A stretch of 64,000 nt of DNA, taken from contig NZ_LT707065.1 in NCBI RefSeq assembly GCF_900156745.1, positions 5,778,086-5,842,085 on the forward strand, given 5' to 3'. A program made the position numbers and the translations under genes. Positions 44,346 through 54,185 of the stretch are shown here, in pieces. Under the pieces are notes generated by a model. It was not told the origin of the DNA. It saw only the letters and a list, made by a program, of their open reading frames with translations, and searched no databases. How positions within the stretch are numbered: the first letter of the stretch is position 1; each line of letters begins with the position of its first letter. The DNA is from Achromobacter sp. MFA1 R4. Lineage in GTDB: Bacteria > Pseudomonadota > Gammaproteobacteria > Burkholderiales > Burkholderiaceae_B.

Positions 44346-44968
44346 ACACGCCCCACCTGTCGAGCACGGTATTCATTGTTGACGACGACGAAGCGGTCCG
44401 CGATTCGCTGCGCTGGCTGCTGGAAGCCAACGGATATCGCGTTCGCGCCTACGCCAGCGGCGAATCTTTCCTGGAAGATTACGACGCCAGCCAGGTTGGC
44501 GTGCTGATCGCCGACGTGCGCATGCCCGGCATGAGCGGCCTGGAACTCCAGGAGCAGCTCATTGCCCGCAATGCGCCGCTGCCCATCGTGTTCATCACGG
44601 GCCACGGCGACGTGCCCATGGCCGTGTCGACCATGAAGAAAGGCGCCGTCGACTTCCTGGAAAAGCCGTTCAACGAATCCGACCTGCGCGAGATCGTGGC
44701 GCGCATGCTGGAGCAGGCCACGCAACGCGTGAGCAAGCACCAGGCCCAGAAGGACCACGAAGCCATGCTAGCGCGCCTGACCGCGCGCGAGCAGCAGGTG
44801 CTGGAGCGCATCGTCGCCGGCCGCTTGAACAAGCAGATCGCCGACGACCTGGGCATCAGCATCAAGACCGTCGAGGCGCACCGCGCCAACATTATGGAAA
44901 AACTTGAAGTGACCACCGTTGCTGATTTGATGAAAGTGGCCTTGGCCAAACCTGAGGCTCATGCATGA
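44342..44968 (+). CDS. FixJ-family two-component response regulator
   Basis: The 208-residue product has a receiver domain with the acidic DDD near residue 12, the phospho-Asp in [17 protein letters not shown], Thr in [17 protein letters not shown] and Lys in [15 protein letters not shown]. The C-terminal LuxR-type helix-turn-helix is visible as [20 protein letters not shown] and [18 protein letters not shown]. The start ATG overlaps the kinase stop, and its own stop overlaps the folD start. Regulators of this class control small metabolic regulons; targets here may be the adjacent folD or the divergent aceE operon. Confidence 0.93.
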   Translation: MNTPHLSSTVFIVDDDEAVRDSLRWLLEANGYRVRAYASGESFLEDYDASQVGVLIADVRMPGMSGLELQEQLIARNAPLPIVFITGHGDVPMAVSTMKKGAVDFLEKPFNESDLREIVARMLEQATQRVSKHQAQKDHEAMLARLTAREQQVLERIVAGRLNKQIADDLGISIKTVEAHRANIMEKLEVTTVADLMKVALAKPEAHA

Positions 44969-45819
44969 CCGCTAGGATTATTGACGGCGCGGCCCTGTCG
45001 CAGCGCATTCGCGAAGAAGTCGCCCAACGTGTTTCGGTCCTGGCCGACAAGGGCACCCGCCCCGGCCTGGCCGTGGTGCTGGTGGGCGCGGACCCCGCCT
45101 CGCAGGTGTACGTGCGCAACAAGGTCGCGGCCTGCGAAAAGGCCGGCCTGCATTCCGTGAAAGAGCAGTACCCCGCCGAGATGACCGAGGCCGAACTGCT
45201 GGCCCGCATCGAGGTCCTGAACCAGGATCCTTCCATTCACGGCATCCTGGTGCAGTTGCCCCTGCCCAAGCACATGGACGCCCACAAGGTCATCGAAGCC
45301 ATCGCGGCCGAGAAGGACGTGGACGGCTTCCATGTCAGCAATGCGGGCCTGCTGATGACCGGCCAGCCGCTGTTCCGTCCCTGCACGCCGTATGGCGTGA
45401 TGAAGATGCTGGAAGCTGAAGGCGTGGCGCTGCGCGGCGCCGAGGCCGTCATCGTGGGCGCCAGCAATATCGTGGGCAAGCCCATGGCGATGCTGCTGCT
45501 GCAGGCGGGCGCCACCATCACGATCTGCAATTCCAAGACGCGCGACCTGGCGGCCCAGACCCGCCGCGCCGACGTGCTGGTCGTGGCCACCGGCAAGCCC
45601 GGCATGATCGACGGCTCGATGATCAAGCCCGGCGCCGTCGTCATTGACGTGGGCATCAACCGCGGCGCGGACGGCAAGCTGTGCGGCGACGTGGACTTCG
45701 CCTCCGCCAAGGAAGTGGCCGGCGCGATCACGCCCGTGCCGGGCGGCGTGGGTCCCATGACCATCGCCATGCTGCTGGTCAATACGGTCGAAGCGGCTGA
45801 ACGGGCTGCTGCCGCCTGA
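44965..45819 (+). CDS. folD: Bifunctional methylenetetrahydrofolate dehydrogenase/cyclohydrolase FolD
   Basis: FolD converts 5,10-methylene-THF to 10-formyl-THF in the cytoplasm, using NADP+. The 284-residue length is normal. The catalytic Lys is in [20 protein letters not shown], with [13 protein letters not shown]. The nucleotide-binding segment is [20 protein letters not shown], and the C-terminal [15 protein letters not shown] block is intact. The ATG overlaps the response-regulator stop as ATGA, so it is translationally coupled to a two-component system, which is unusual for a housekeeping folate gene. Confidence 0.97.
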   Translation: MTARIIDGAALSQRIREEVAQRVSVLADKGTRPGLAVVLVGADPASQVYVRNKVAACEKAGLHSVKEQYPAEMTEAELLARIEVLNQDPSIHGILVQLPLPKHMDAHKVIEAIAAEKDVDGFHVSNAGLLMTGQPLFRPCTPYGVMKMLEAEGVALRGAEAVIVGASNIVGKPMAMLLLQAGATITICNSKTRDLAAQTRRADVLVVATGKPGMIDGSMIKPGAVVIDVGINRGADGKLCGDVDFASAKEVAGAITPVPGGVGPMTIAMLLVNTVEAAERAAAA

Positions 45820-46138
45820 AAGCGGAACGCGCCGGATGCCCCCTGGCGGGCGGGTGTTCGTGACATCTCGATGTCTGACACCCGCGCGCGCGGCTCGTGG
45901 CACATGCGCGAGGGCCTCCCGGGTGTCGGACACCTGCCGGATGGGCAATGCCCTGTCCCTGCCGCAAGCCCGATGCCAAAGCGCCCCCGGCGATCCGGCG
46001 GTCCGCCGGCACCTTTCCCGCGGGGCGCTGTCAGAATGATTGCGACCTTGCATTCGGGCGGTCCGCCCCTACCTGATCCTTATCTCCTTCGCCGGCGCGC
46101 CGACCGCGCCGCCCGCCATCATTCAAGCCGGTAACACC
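45820..46138. repeat. Gap with short palindromes (folD-prlC, 319 bp)
   Basis: No gene is visible. The gap contains GACATC-TC-GATGTC (45862-45875), the adjoining TGTCTGACA (45872-45880), and GGTGTCGGACACC (45922-45934, perfect about its centre). These resemble palindromes in other intergenic gaps of this window (48246-48256, 56682-56698, 56729-56739). No T-run terminator for folD was found. Confidence 0.6.
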
Positions 46139-48205
46139 ATGACCCAGAACCCCCTGCTCGCTCCCGTTTCCGAACTGGTCGATTACGCGGCCGTCAAGCC
46201 CGGGCATATCGTGCCTGCCGTCGAGGAACTGCTGGGCATCGCCCGCCAGGCCGTCGACCAGGCCGCCGATCCCGCGCTCGCGCCCACCTGGGAGGCCGTG
46301 GTGGAGCCGCTGGACACCGCCTCCGAACGGCTCTGGCGCGCCTGGTCGGTGGCCGGCCACCTGAACGCCGTCGTCAACACGCCCGAGCTGCGCGAAGCCT
46401 ATAACGCCGCGCTGCCGCTGGTCACCGAATTCTCGACCTGGGTCGGGCTGCACGAAGGCCTGTACAAGCAATACCAGCGCCTGGCCGCCGCCCCCGATTT
46501 CGCGTCCTGGACGCCGGTGCGCCGCCGCATCGTGGAAATGGCCCTGCGCGATTTCCGCCTGAGCGGCGTCGAACTGCAAGGCGCGGACCGCGAACGCTAC
46601 GCCGCGATCTCCGACCGCGAAGCCCAGGCGTCGCAGAAATTCTCGGAAAACGTGCTCGATTCCATCGACGCCTGGTCGCTGTTCGTCGAAGACGAAGGCC
46701 GCCTGGCCGGTATCCCGGCTGACGTGCGCGCCGCGGCCCGCGCCGCCGCCGAGGAAGACGGCAAGGCTGGCTGGAAGCTCACGCTGAAGATGCCCTGCTA
46801 CCTGCCCGTCATGCAGTACGCGCAGGACCGCTCGCTGCGCGAGGCGCTGTACCGCGGCTACGGCACGGTCGCGTCCGAACAGGGCGACGCCAAATTCGAC
46901 AACTCCCCGCTGATCGAAGAACTGCTGGCGCTGCGCGCCGAGGAATCCGGCCTGCTGGGCCTGGGCACCTTTGCCGCGCTGCGCCTGCAGACGCGCATGG
47001 CCCGCGACGCCAAGGAAGTCACCGTCTTCCTGCGCGATCTGGCCGCGCGCGCCAAGCCCTTTGCGCAGCGCGATCTGGCCGAACTGACGGCCTACGCGAC
47101 CGGCGAGCTGGGCCTGGACAGCCTGCAGCCCTGGGACGTGGCGTACGCCTCCGAGCGCCTGCGCGAGTCCCGCTACGCGTACTCGGAAGACGAGGTCAAG
47201 CAGTACTTCACCGAGCCGCGCGTCCTGGCGGGCCTGTTCGAGGTCATCGAGACCCTGTTCGGCGTGCGCCTGGCGGAAACGCCCGTGTCCTCATGGCATG
47301 GCGACGTGCGCGGCGTGCGGGTGGAAAGCCCCGACGGCGCGCTCATCGGCCACCTGTACCTGGACCTGTACGCGCGCGCCGGCAAGCAGAACGGCGCCTG
47401 GGTGGACAGCGAACGCACGCGCCGCGCCGTGGCCGGCAAGGTGCAGACGCCCATCGCCTACCTGACGTGCAATTTCTCGCGCCCCAACGGTGACCGTCCG
47501 GCCGTGCTGACGCACGACGACGTGATCACCCTCTTCCATGAAACCGGCCACGCCCTGCATGCGCTGCTGTCCGAAGTCGACGAGCCCGGCGCCGCCGCGT
47601 TCGCCAGCGTGGAGTGGGATGCCATCGAGCTGCCCTCGCAGTTCATGGAGAACTTCTGCTGGGAATGGGCCGTGGTGCAGAAGCTGTCGGCGCATGTGGA
47701 CACTGGCGAGCCGCTGCCGCGCGCGCTCTACGACCGCCTCGTTGCCGCGCGCAACTACCAGAGCGGCATGCAGACCGTGCGCCAGATCGAATTCGCCCTC
47801 TTTGACATGCTGATGCACGACCGCAGCAAGGGCGCGTCGATTTCCGAAGTGCTGGCGCTGCTGCAGGAAGTGCGCCAGGAAGTGGCGGTGCTGTTCCCGC
47901 CCGCCTGGCATCGCCTGCCGCATGCTTTTTCGCACCTGTTCGCGGGCGGCTATGGCGCGGGCTACTACAGCTACAAGTGGGCCGAAGTGCTGTCGGCCGA
48001 CGCCTACGAGGCCTTCGAGGAGGCCGCCGCAAAACAGGCCGGCAACGCCCTGGGCACGCTGGACCCGGAAACCGGCGCGCGTTTCCGCCGCGAAGTGCTG
48101 GCCGTGGGCGGCTCACGCCCGGCGGCCGAGTCCTTCGCCGCGTTCCGCGGCCGCGCGCCACGCATCGACGCGCTGCTGCGCCACAGCGGCATGACGGCGG
48201 GCTGA
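46139..48205 (+). CDS. prlC: Oligopeptidase A (M3 family zinc metallopeptidase)
   Basis: This cytoplasmic oligopeptidase degrades short peptides, including cleaved signal peptides. The start is the ATG at 46139 (MTQNPLLAPVSELVDYAAVK); an in-frame upstream ATG adds residues unlike the family. The 688-residue product has the M3 zinc motif HExxH in VITLFHETGHALHALL, followed by the downstream glutamate region QFMENFCWEWAV. The length matches E. coli PrlC/OpdA. It is probably expressed alone and ends before a strong terminator. Confidence 0.95.
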   Translation: MTQNPLLAPVSELVDYAAVKPGHIVPAVEELLGIARQAVDQAADPALAPTWEAVVEPLDTASERLWRAWSVAGHLNAVVNTPELREAYNAALPLVTEFSTWVGLHEGLYKQYQRLAAAPDFASWTPVRRRIVEMALRDFRLSGVELQGADRERYAAISDREAQASQKFSENVLDSIDAWSLFVEDEGRLAGIPADVRAAARAAAEEDGKAGWKLTLKMPCYLPVMQYAQDRSLREALYRGYGTVASEQGDAKFDNSPLIEELLALRAEESGLLGLGTFAALRLQTRMARDAKEVTVFLRDLAARAKPFAQRDLAELTAYATGELGLDSLQPWDVAYASERLRESRYAYSEDEVKQYFTEPRVLAGLFEVIETLFGVRLAETPVSSWHGDVRGVRVESPDGALIGHLYLDLYARAGKQNGAWVDSERTRRAVAGKVQTPIAYLTCNFSRPNGDRPAVLTHDDVITLFHETGHALHALLSEVDEPGAAAFASVEWDAIELPSQFMENFCWEWAVVQKLSAHVDTGEPLPRALYDRLVAARNYQSGMQTVRQIEFALFDMLMHDRSKGASISEVLALLQEVRQEVAVLFPPAWHRLPHAFSHLFAGGYGAGYYSYKWAEVLSADAYEAFEEAAAKQAGNALGTLDPETGARFRREVLAVGGSRPAAESFAAFRGRAPRIDALLRHSGMTAG

Positions 48206-48209
48206 CGAC

Positions 48210-48237
48210 TGACTGCTGACCGCTGACTGCTGACGGC
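48210..48237. repeat. 14-bp tandem duplication after prlC
   Basis: TGACTGCTGACCGC (48210-48223) is followed directly by TGACTGCTGACGGC (48224-48237), identical at 13 of 14 bases. It starts just after the prlC stop and precedes a terminator. Confidence 0.8.
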
Positions 48238-48245
48238 GGTCGGCA

Positions 48246-48256
48246 GTGTCAGACAC
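48246..48256. repeat. GTGTCAGACAC palindrome
   Basis: A perfect odd palindrome (GTGTC-A-GACAC), matching the GTGTC-N-GACAC pattern seen at 45923-45933 and, with one mismatch, at 56729-56739. It lies between prlC and its terminator. Confidence 0.7.
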
Positions 48257-48264
48257 CGCCTGAT

Positions 48265-48293
48265 ACGGCCCGCCCCCGCGCGGGCCGTTTTTT
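48265..48293 (+). terminator. Rho-independent terminator of prlC
   Basis: A 9-bp stem (ACGGCCCGC, 48265-48273; GCGGGCCGT, 48280-48288) closes a 6-nt loop and runs into six T residues (48288-48293). Confidence 0.92.
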
Positions 48294-48398
48294 CGACCGG
48301 CCCTTGCGCCCGCACAAGCCGACGCGCCGCCCGCTGCGCTAGCGTGGACCCCAGCGGGTAGAATCCGGGAGGTTTACCCCTTTCCGGCTACTGGACCC

Positions 48399-49013
48399 AT
48401 GCGACACCTGATTACCGGCCGCGCCTTTCGCGGACTGCTGTTGGCCTTGTGTGTGTTTCTCGCCGCCTGCGGCGACAGGAACGTGGACTGGACGCTCTAT
48501 AACGTAAAGGGGCATCTGCCGGACCTGAAGTTCTCGCTGCCCGGCGCGGGCGGCAAGACGGTCAGCAGCGAAGACCTCAAGGGCAAGACGGTGCTGCTGT
48601 TTTTCGGCTACGCCAGTTGCCCGGACATCTGCCCCACGACCATGGCGCAGCTGACCGCGGTGCTGCAGAACCTGGGCGACAAGGCCAAGGACGTGCGCAT
48701 CCTCTTCGTCAGCGTGGATCCGCACCGCGACACGCCGGACATCCTGCAGGCCTACGTCAATGCCTTCAACAACAACGCCATCGGCGTGACCGGCGACGAA
48801 CGGCAGATCGCCGACCTGGCGCGCCGCTACCGCGTGGCCTACCAGATCGAAAAGCCCCGCCCCGGCGACGACGCCGACATGTACGAAGTGACGCACAGCC
48901 GTGGCGTGTACATTTTCGACAAGGACGGCCATGCGCGCCTGCTGGCGTCGGACACCGACAGCATCGAGGCGCTGACCAAGGACGTGCGCCAGCTCATCGA
49001 CCTCACCTCCTGA
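48399..49013 (+). CDS. SCO1/SenC-family copper chaperone lipoprotein
   Basis: SCO proteins deliver copper to the CuA site of cytochrome oxidase or act as thiol-disulfide factors in the periplasm. The 204-residue product has a lipoprotein signal ending LAAC (Cys24). The copper-binding pair is in YASCPDICPTTM (Cys74, Cys78), with the third ligand His166 in YEVTHSRGVYIF. The thioredoxin-like fold blocks VLLFFGYASC and RILFVSVDPHRDTPDIL are present. No oxidase genes lie nearby. All metal ligands are intact. Confidence 0.95.
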   Translation: MRHLITGRAFRGLLLALCVFLAACGDRNVDWTLYNVKGHLPDLKFSLPGAGGKTVSSEDLKGKTVLLFFGYASCPDICPTTMAQLTAVLQNLGDKAKDVRILFVSVDPHRDTPDILQAYVNAFNNNAIGVTGDERQIADLARRYRVAYQIEKPRPGDDADMYEVTHSRGVYIFDKDGHARLLASDTDSIEALTKDVRQLIDLTS

Positions 49014-49134
49014 CCGGGCTCGGCGCGGGCCGCCCCCGGCAGGGTCTGCACACCAGTTGTTACAGCGACGGCGCGCGGGGCGTGGGTATCATCAGGCCAC
49101 ATCGCCCCCTTTTTTCCCTAACAGGAGTACGCGC

Positions 49135-49386
49135 ATGAGCATCATCATCATGATCATCGTCGGGTTCATCGTGGGCCTGATCGCCCGCGCCATCATGCCC
49201 GGGGACCAGAACATGGGGATCATCATGACCACCATTCTGGGCATCGTCGGCGCCGTCGTCGCCGGTTTCCTGGGCCAGTCGCTCGGCTGGTATCAACCCG
49301 GCGAGCCCGCAGGCTGGATCGCATCCGTCGTGGGCGCGATCATCGTGCTGTTCGTGGTGGGCCTGATCGCCAAGAAGCGCACCTGA
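49135..49386 (+). CDS. GlsB/YeaQ/YmgE-family small membrane protein
   Basis: An 83-residue inner-membrane protein with three hydrophobic helices and the family's glycines: IVGFIVGLIARAIMPGDQNM, ILGIVGAVVAGFLGQSLG and VGAIIVLFVVGLIAKKRT. The ATG at 49135 has AGGAG upstream; the open frame extends further without similarity. Members are called transglycosylase-associated or stress-response proteins, but their role is unclear. It ends just before a bidirectional terminator shared with the efflux operon. Confidence 0.92.
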   Translation: MSIIIMIIVGFIVGLIARAIMPGDQNMGIIMTTILGIVGAVVAGFLGQSLGWYQPGEPAGWIASVVGAIIVLFVVGLIAKKRT

Positions 49387-49405
49387 AGTCCGCCGCCAGG
49401 CGGAC

Positions 49406-49444
49406 AAAAAAAACGGGCCGATCTTTGCGATCGGCCCGTTTTTT
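49406..49444. terminator. Bidirectional terminator between the GlsB-like gene and the efflux operon
   Basis: A 12-bp perfect stem (AACGGGCCGATC, 49412-49423; GATCGGCCCGTT, 49429-49440) is flanked by eight A residues and a T-run continuing to 49444. Confidence 0.94.
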
Positions 49445-49486
49445 GTTGCTTGCGCGCTTTGTTGCCTGCGCACCAAGCGCCGGGGA

Positions 49487-50992
49487 TCACCCCGCAGTCG
49501 CAGCCGGCGCGGTTGGCGTCACCGGCGTCGCCGGCAGCCCGGCATTTGCCTCGGTGCGCTCGGTCCAGCCGCCCCCCAGCACCTTGTACAGCGTGACCAG
49601 GTTGGACAGGCGCGCCAGGCGCGTGTCCACCAGCGCCTGTTGCGACGAGTACAGCGAGCGCTGCGAATCCAGCACGCTCAGGTAGTCGTCGATGCCCTGG
49701 CGAAAACGTTGCTCAGAGGCGTCGTAGGCGCGCTGGTTGGCGTCCACGAGCAGGCGCTGGGCCTGGATCTGCTCGTCCAGCGTGCCGCGGCCCGCCAGCG
49801 CATCGGCGACTTCGCGGAATCCCGTCTGGATGGCTTTCTCGTACTGCGCCACCTGGATGTTCTTCTGCACCTTCGCCAGATCCAGCCCCGCCAGCAGCGA
49901 GCCGCCCGCGAAGATCGGCACTGTGATCTGGGGCACGAAACTCCACGCCCCCGAACCGCCCTCGAACAGGCCGCCCAGGCTGGCGCTGGCGGTGCCCGCC
50001 GAGCCGGTCAGGCTGATGGTCGGAAAGAACGCCGCGCGCGCCGCGCCGATGTTGGCGTTGGCGCCCTTGAGCTGATGTTCGGCCGCGCGGATGTCCGGGC
50101 GGCGCGCCAGCAGGTCCGACGGCAGGCCGGCGGGCAGCGCGGTCGGCAGCATGCCGTCTTCCAGCGTGGTCGCGCCGTCCAGCGCCGCCGTCATCTCGGG
50201 AGACAGGGGCTGGCCCACCAGCAGCACCAGCGCGTTGCGGTCCTGCGCCGCCTGGCGCGTGTATTGCGACAGGTTGCGCTGGGCCGTGCGCAGCGACACT
50301 TCGGCCTGGCTCAGGTCCAGCGCCGTGGACAGGCCCTGGTCGTAGCTCTGCTTGGTGAGCTGGTAGGAATCTTCCTGGCTCTTGAGCGTTTCGCGCGTCA
50401 GGCTCAGCAGTTCCTGGTCCGCGCGCAGCGTCAGGTAGGCGTTGGCGACCTCGGCGATCAGCGTGAGCTGCGTGGCCGTGCGGGTCTCGTCCAGCGCCAG
50501 GTAGGATTCCAGCGCCTGCTCGCTCAGGCTGCGGATGCGGCCGAAGAGGTCGAGTTCCCACGCGGACATCGCGGCGCCGACCTGATAGCTGTGGCTGGTG
50601 CTGGCCTGGCCGCTGGGCGACAGGTCGGCCGGCGTGCGCTGGGCCGAGTTCTGCCCCGCCACGCCGATGCTGGGCGCAAGGTCTGCGCGCTGGATGCGGT
50701 ACTGCGCGCGCGCCGCCTCGACGTTCAGCGCCGCCACGCGCAGGTCGCGGTTGTTGGCGAGCGATTGCTCGATGAGCTGTTGCAGCAGCGGATCGCCGAA
50801 GAAGTCGCGCCAGCCGATGTCGGCCACCGCCCGTCCGCCCGGCGCGGCCACCTGGGCTGCGTTGTAGGCGGCGCCCGTGGGATAGGCCGCGTCGATGGGC
50901 GCGTCGGGACGCTCATACGTGGGGGCCAGCGAGCAGCCCGCGAGGGCCGCCGCCAGGGATACAGACAGCAAGGTTCTCATCTGGAGTTTCAT
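49487..50992 (-). CDS. Outer-membrane factor lipoprotein of an RND efflux pump (OprM/NodT type)
   Basis: This is the TolC-like exit channel of the pump encoded upstream. The 501-residue product has a lipoprotein signal with lipobox LAGC, followed by SLAPTYERPDAP. Two repeated coiled-coil halves follow, with NNRDLRVAALNVEAARAQYR and RPDIRAAEHQLKGANANIGA typical of the NodT/OprM subgroup. Its ATG overlaps the stop of the transporter gene (TAATG), so the two are coupled. It resembles OprM and the Achromobacter AxyM protein, but I cannot confirm the exact orthologue. Confidence 0.93.
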   Translation of the reverse strand: MKLQMRTLLSVSLAAALAGCSLAPTYERPDAPIDAAYPTGAAYNAAQVAAPGGRAVADIGWRDFFGDPLLQQLIEQSLANNRDLRVAALNVEAARAQYRIQRADLAPSIGVAGQNSAQRTPADLSPSGQASTSHSYQVGAAMSAWELDLFGRIRSLSEQALESYLALDETRTATQLTLIAEVANAYLTLRADQELLSLTRETLKSQEDSYQLTKQSYDQGLSTALDLSQAEVSLRTAQRNLSQYTRQAAQDRNALVLLVGQPLSPEMTAALDGATTLEDGMLPTALPAGLPSDLLARRPDIRAAEHQLKGANANIGAARAAFFPTISLTGSAGTASASLGGLFEGGSGAWSFVPQITVPIFAGGSLLAGLDLAKVQKNIQVAQYEKAIQTGFREVADALAGRGTLDEQIQAQRLLVDANQRAYDASEQRFRQGIDDYLSVLDSQRSLYSSQQALVDTRLARLSNLVTLYKVLGGGWTERTEANAGLPATPVTPTAPAATAG

Positions 50993-53900
50993 TACGGTTG
51001 ACCCTCCGCCGGCACGTCGTGCGCGGCCTTGGCGCTGGTGTCGTGCTTGTCGACGTTTTCGCTCATGCGCTTGACCTTGAACACGCGCAGCATGATCACG
51101 AAGAAGGCCGGGACGAAGAAGATGGCCAGGAAGGTGCCGGTCAGCATGCCGCCGATCACGCCCGTGCCGATGGCGTTCTGGCTGCCCGACCCCGCGCCGG
51201 ACGAAATGGCCAGCGGGGTCACGCCCAGGATGAACGCCAGGGACGTCATCAGGATGGGACGCAGGCGCTGGCGCGCGGCGTGGATGGCCGATTCCGTCAG
51301 GCTGGCGCCCGCCTCGTAGTGCTCCTTGGCAAACTCCACGATCAGGATGGCGTTCTTGGCCGCCAACCCGATGGTCGTCAAGAGCCCCACCTGGAAGTAC
51401 ACGTCGTTGGACAGGCCCCGCAGCATCGTGGCAAGCAGCGCCCCGATGATCCCCAGCGGCACCACCAGCATGACCGCGGACGGAATGGTCCAGCTTTCAT
51501 AGAGCGCCGCCAGGCACAGGAACACGACGATCAGCGAGATCGCGTACAGCGCGGGCGCCTGGGCGCCGGACAGGCGTTCTTCGAACGACAGGCCGGTCCA
51601 TTCGAAACCGACGCCCACGGGCAGCTTGGCCGCCAGGCGTTCCATTTCCTCCATCGCCGCGCCCGAGCTGTAGCCCGGCGCCGCCTGGCCCTGGATGTTG
51701 TAGGACGGCACGCCGTTGTAGCGGTTCAGCTTTTGGGGGCCGAAGCTCCAGGTCGCCTTGGAGAAGGCCGAGAACGGCACCATGTCGCCGGCGCTATTGC
51801 GCACGTACCACTTGTTCAGGTCTTCCGGCAGCATGCGCGAGGAGGCCTCGCCCTGCGCGAACACCTTCTTCACGCGGCCGCGGTCGATGAAGTCGTTGAC
51901 GTACGACGAACCCCATGCGGTGGCGAGCGTGCTGTTGATGTCCGAGACGGCCACGCCCAGGGCGCGCGCCTTTTCGCGGTCGATGTCCAGCTGGTACTGC
52001 GGCGCGTCTTCGATGCCGTTGGGGCGCACGCCCACCAGCACCGGACTCTTGGCCGCTTCGCCCAGCAACTGGTTGCGCGCGGCAAGCAGCTTTTCGTGGC
52101 CCACGCCGGCGCGGTCCATGAGCTGGAAGTCAAAGCCGGTAACGTTGCCCAGTTCCATCACGGAGGGCGGCGGCACGACGAACATCTGCGCGCGGCGCTC
52201 AGTCTTGGCGAAGTGGGCGTTGGCGCGCGCCGCCACGGCGCCGGCCTTCAGGCTGGCGTCGCCGCGTTCTTCCCAGTCGCGCAGCTTGATGAACAGGATG
52301 GACGCGTTCTGGCCGCGGCCGCCGAAGTTGAAGCCGTTGACCGCGAACACCGACGTGACCGCGTCCTTTTCCTCGGTCAGCAGGTAGTTGGTCGCGTCGT
52401 CGATGACGGCCTTGGTGCCTTCGGCGGTGGTGCCGGCGGGCGTCTGGATCTGGGCAAACAGGATGCCCTGGTCTTCGGCCGGCAGGAACGCGGTCGGGAT
52501 GCGCGTGAACATCCAGCCCATCGCGATGACCAGCGCCAGATACACCACCATCAGCCGCTTGGTGCGGTTCAGGCCGCGCGCCACGGTGTTGGCATAGCCG
52601 TTGCTGCTGCGCTCGAACGTGCGGTTGAACCAGCCGAAAAAGCCCTTCTTGGCGCCATGATGGCCCTTGGGGATGGGCTTGAGCATGGTCGCGCACAGGG
52701 CCGGCGTGAAGACGATGGCCACGATCACCGACAGCACCATGGACGACACGATGGTGATGGAGAACTGGCGGTAGATCACGCCCGTGGAGCCGCCGAAGAA
52801 CGCCATGGGGATGAACACGGCGGCCAGCACCATGGCGATGCCGATCAGCGCGCCGGTGATCTGGGTCATGGACTTGCGGGTGGCCTGCTTGGGGGATAGC
52901 CCTTCCTCGGCCATGACCCGCTCGACGTTTTCCACGACCACGATGGCATCGTCCACCAGGAGGCCGATGGCCAGCACCATCCCGAACATGGTCAGGGTGT
53001 TGATGGAAAAGCCGAACGCCGCCAGCACGCCGAACGTGCCCAGCAGCACCACCGGCACGGCCAGCGTGGGGATGAGCGTGGCGCGGAAGTTCTGCAGGAA
53101 GAGATACATCACCAGGAACACCAGGATGATGGCCTCGACCAGCGTCTTGAACACTTCATGGATCGACAGGCTGACGAACGGCGTCGTGTCGTACGGATAG
53201 ACGACGTCCATGCCCGGCGGGAAATACGGCTTCAGGTTGTTGATGGTGTCACGCACCGCCTGCGCCGTGTCCAGCGCATTGGCGCCCGGCGCCAGCTTGA
53301 TCGCCAGGCCCGCGGCGGGCTTGCCGTTGTAGAAGCTGTCGATGGCGTAGGTCTGGCCGCCGAGTTCGATCGTGGCGACATCGGCCAGGCGCACCTGCGA
53401 GCCGTCGGTGTTGACCTTGAGCAGGATGCGGCCGAAGTCCTCGGCCGTTTCCAGGCGCGACGGCCCGATGATGGTGGCATTGAGCTGCTGGCCGCGCACG
53501 GACGGCAGGCCGCCCAGCTGCCCGGAGGACACCTGGACGTTCTGCTCCTTGATCGCGGTGGTGACGTCGACCGTGGTCAGCCCGTAATTGACGAGCTTGG
53601 CCGGGTCCAGCCAGATGCGCATCGCGTACTGCGAGCCGAACAGCTGGAAGTCGCCCACGCCCTGCGTGCGGCTGATGGGATCCTGGATGTAGGACGCGAC
53701 GTAGTCGGCCAGGTCGTCCTTGGTCATCGTGCCGTCGGTGGACACGAAGCCCGCCACGATCAGGAAGTTCTTGGTGGCCTTGGTGACGCGGATGCCCTGC
53801 TGCTGCACTTCCTGCGGCAGGAGCGGCTGCGCCAACGACAGCTTGTTCTGGACCTGCACCTGGGCGGTGTCGGGGTTGGTGCCCTGCTTGAAGGTCAGCG

Positions 53901-54171
53901 TGATGGACATGCTGCCGTCGGAGTTGCTTTCCGACGAGATGTACTGCAGGCCGTCAAGGCCGTTCATCTGCTGTTCGATCACCTGCACCACGGTGTCCTG
54001 CACGGTCTGCGCGGACGCGCCCGGGTAGGTCACCGCGATGCCGATGGCGGGCGGGGCGATGTTGGGGTACTGGGCGACCGGCAACTGCAGGATGGACAGC
54101 GCGCCGGCCATCATCAGCACGATCGCGATCACCCAGGCAAATACCGGCCTGTCGATAAAAAACTTTGCCAT
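50992..54171 (-). CDS. RND multidrug efflux transporter (AcrB/MexB type, HAE1)
   Basis: This inner-membrane proton antiporter of 1,059 residues starts [20 protein letters not shown] at 54171; open frame further upstream is not similar. It has 12 membrane helices and two large periplasmic domains. The proton-relay Asp pair in TM4 is visible as [20 protein letters not shown], and the HAE1 signature [19 protein letters not shown] is present. Its sequence is of the AcrB/MexB group rather than MexF. In Achromobacter this points to the AxyABM pump, which I infer and cannot confirm. It starts 14 nt after the adaptor gene. Confidence 0.95.
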   Translation of the reverse strand: MAKFFIDRPVFAWVIAIVLMMAGALSILQLPVAQYPNIAPPAIGIAVTYPGASAQTVQDTVVQVIEQQMNGLDGLQYISSESNSDGSMSITLTFKQGTNPDTAQVQVQNKLSLAQPLLPQEVQQQGIRVTKATKNFLIVAGFVSTDGTMTKDDLADYVASYIQDPISRTQGVGDFQLFGSQYAMRIWLDPAKLVNYGLTTVDVTTAIKEQNVQVSSGQLGGLPSVRGQQLNATIIGPSRLETAEDFGRILLKVNTDGSQVRLADVATIELGGQTYAIDSFYNGKPAAGLAIKLAPGANALDTAQAVRDTINNLKPYFPPGMDVVYPYDTTPFVSLSIHEVFKTLVEAIILVFLVMYLFLQNFRATLIPTLAVPVVLLGTFGVLAAFGFSINTLTMFGMVLAIGLLVDDAIVVVENVERVMAEEGLSPKQATRKSMTQITGALIGIAMVLAAVFIPMAFFGGSTGVIYRQFSITIVSSMVLSVIVAIVFTPALCATMLKPIPKGHHGAKKGFFGWFNRTFERSSNGYANTVARGLNRTKRLMVVYLALVIAMGWMFTRIPTAFLPAEDQGILFAQIQTPAGTTAEGTKAVIDDATNYLLTEEKDAVTSVFAVNGFNFGGRGQNASILFIKLRDWEERGDASLKAGAVAARANAHFAKTERRAQMFVVPPPSVMELGNVTGFDFQLMDRAGVGHEKLLAARNQLLGEAAKSPVLVGVRPNGIEDAPQYQLDIDREKARALGVAVSDINSTLATAWGSSYVNDFIDRGRVKKVFAQGEASSRMLPEDLNKWYVRNSAGDMVPFSAFSKATWSFGPQKLNRYNGVPSYNIQGQAAPGYSSGAAMEEMERLAAKLPVGVGFEWTGLSFEERLSGAQAPALYAISLIVVFLCLAALYESWTIPSAVMLVVPLGIIGALLATMLRGLSNDVYFQVGLLTTIGLAAKNAILIVEFAKEHYEAGASLTESAIHAARQRLRPILMTSLAFILGVTPLAISSGAGSGSQNAIGTGVIGGMLTGTFLAIFFVPAFFVIMLRVFKVKRMSENVDKHDTSAKAAHDVPAEGQP

Positions 54172-54185
54172 GCATGGCTCCCTGA

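Noticed and set aside
50992-54171. Naming the pump MexEF-OprN/AxyEF because of the adjacent LysR gene
   Set aside because: The transporter sequence is of the AcrB/MexB group. AxyABM is more likely, but the exact orthologue cannot be fixed without a search.
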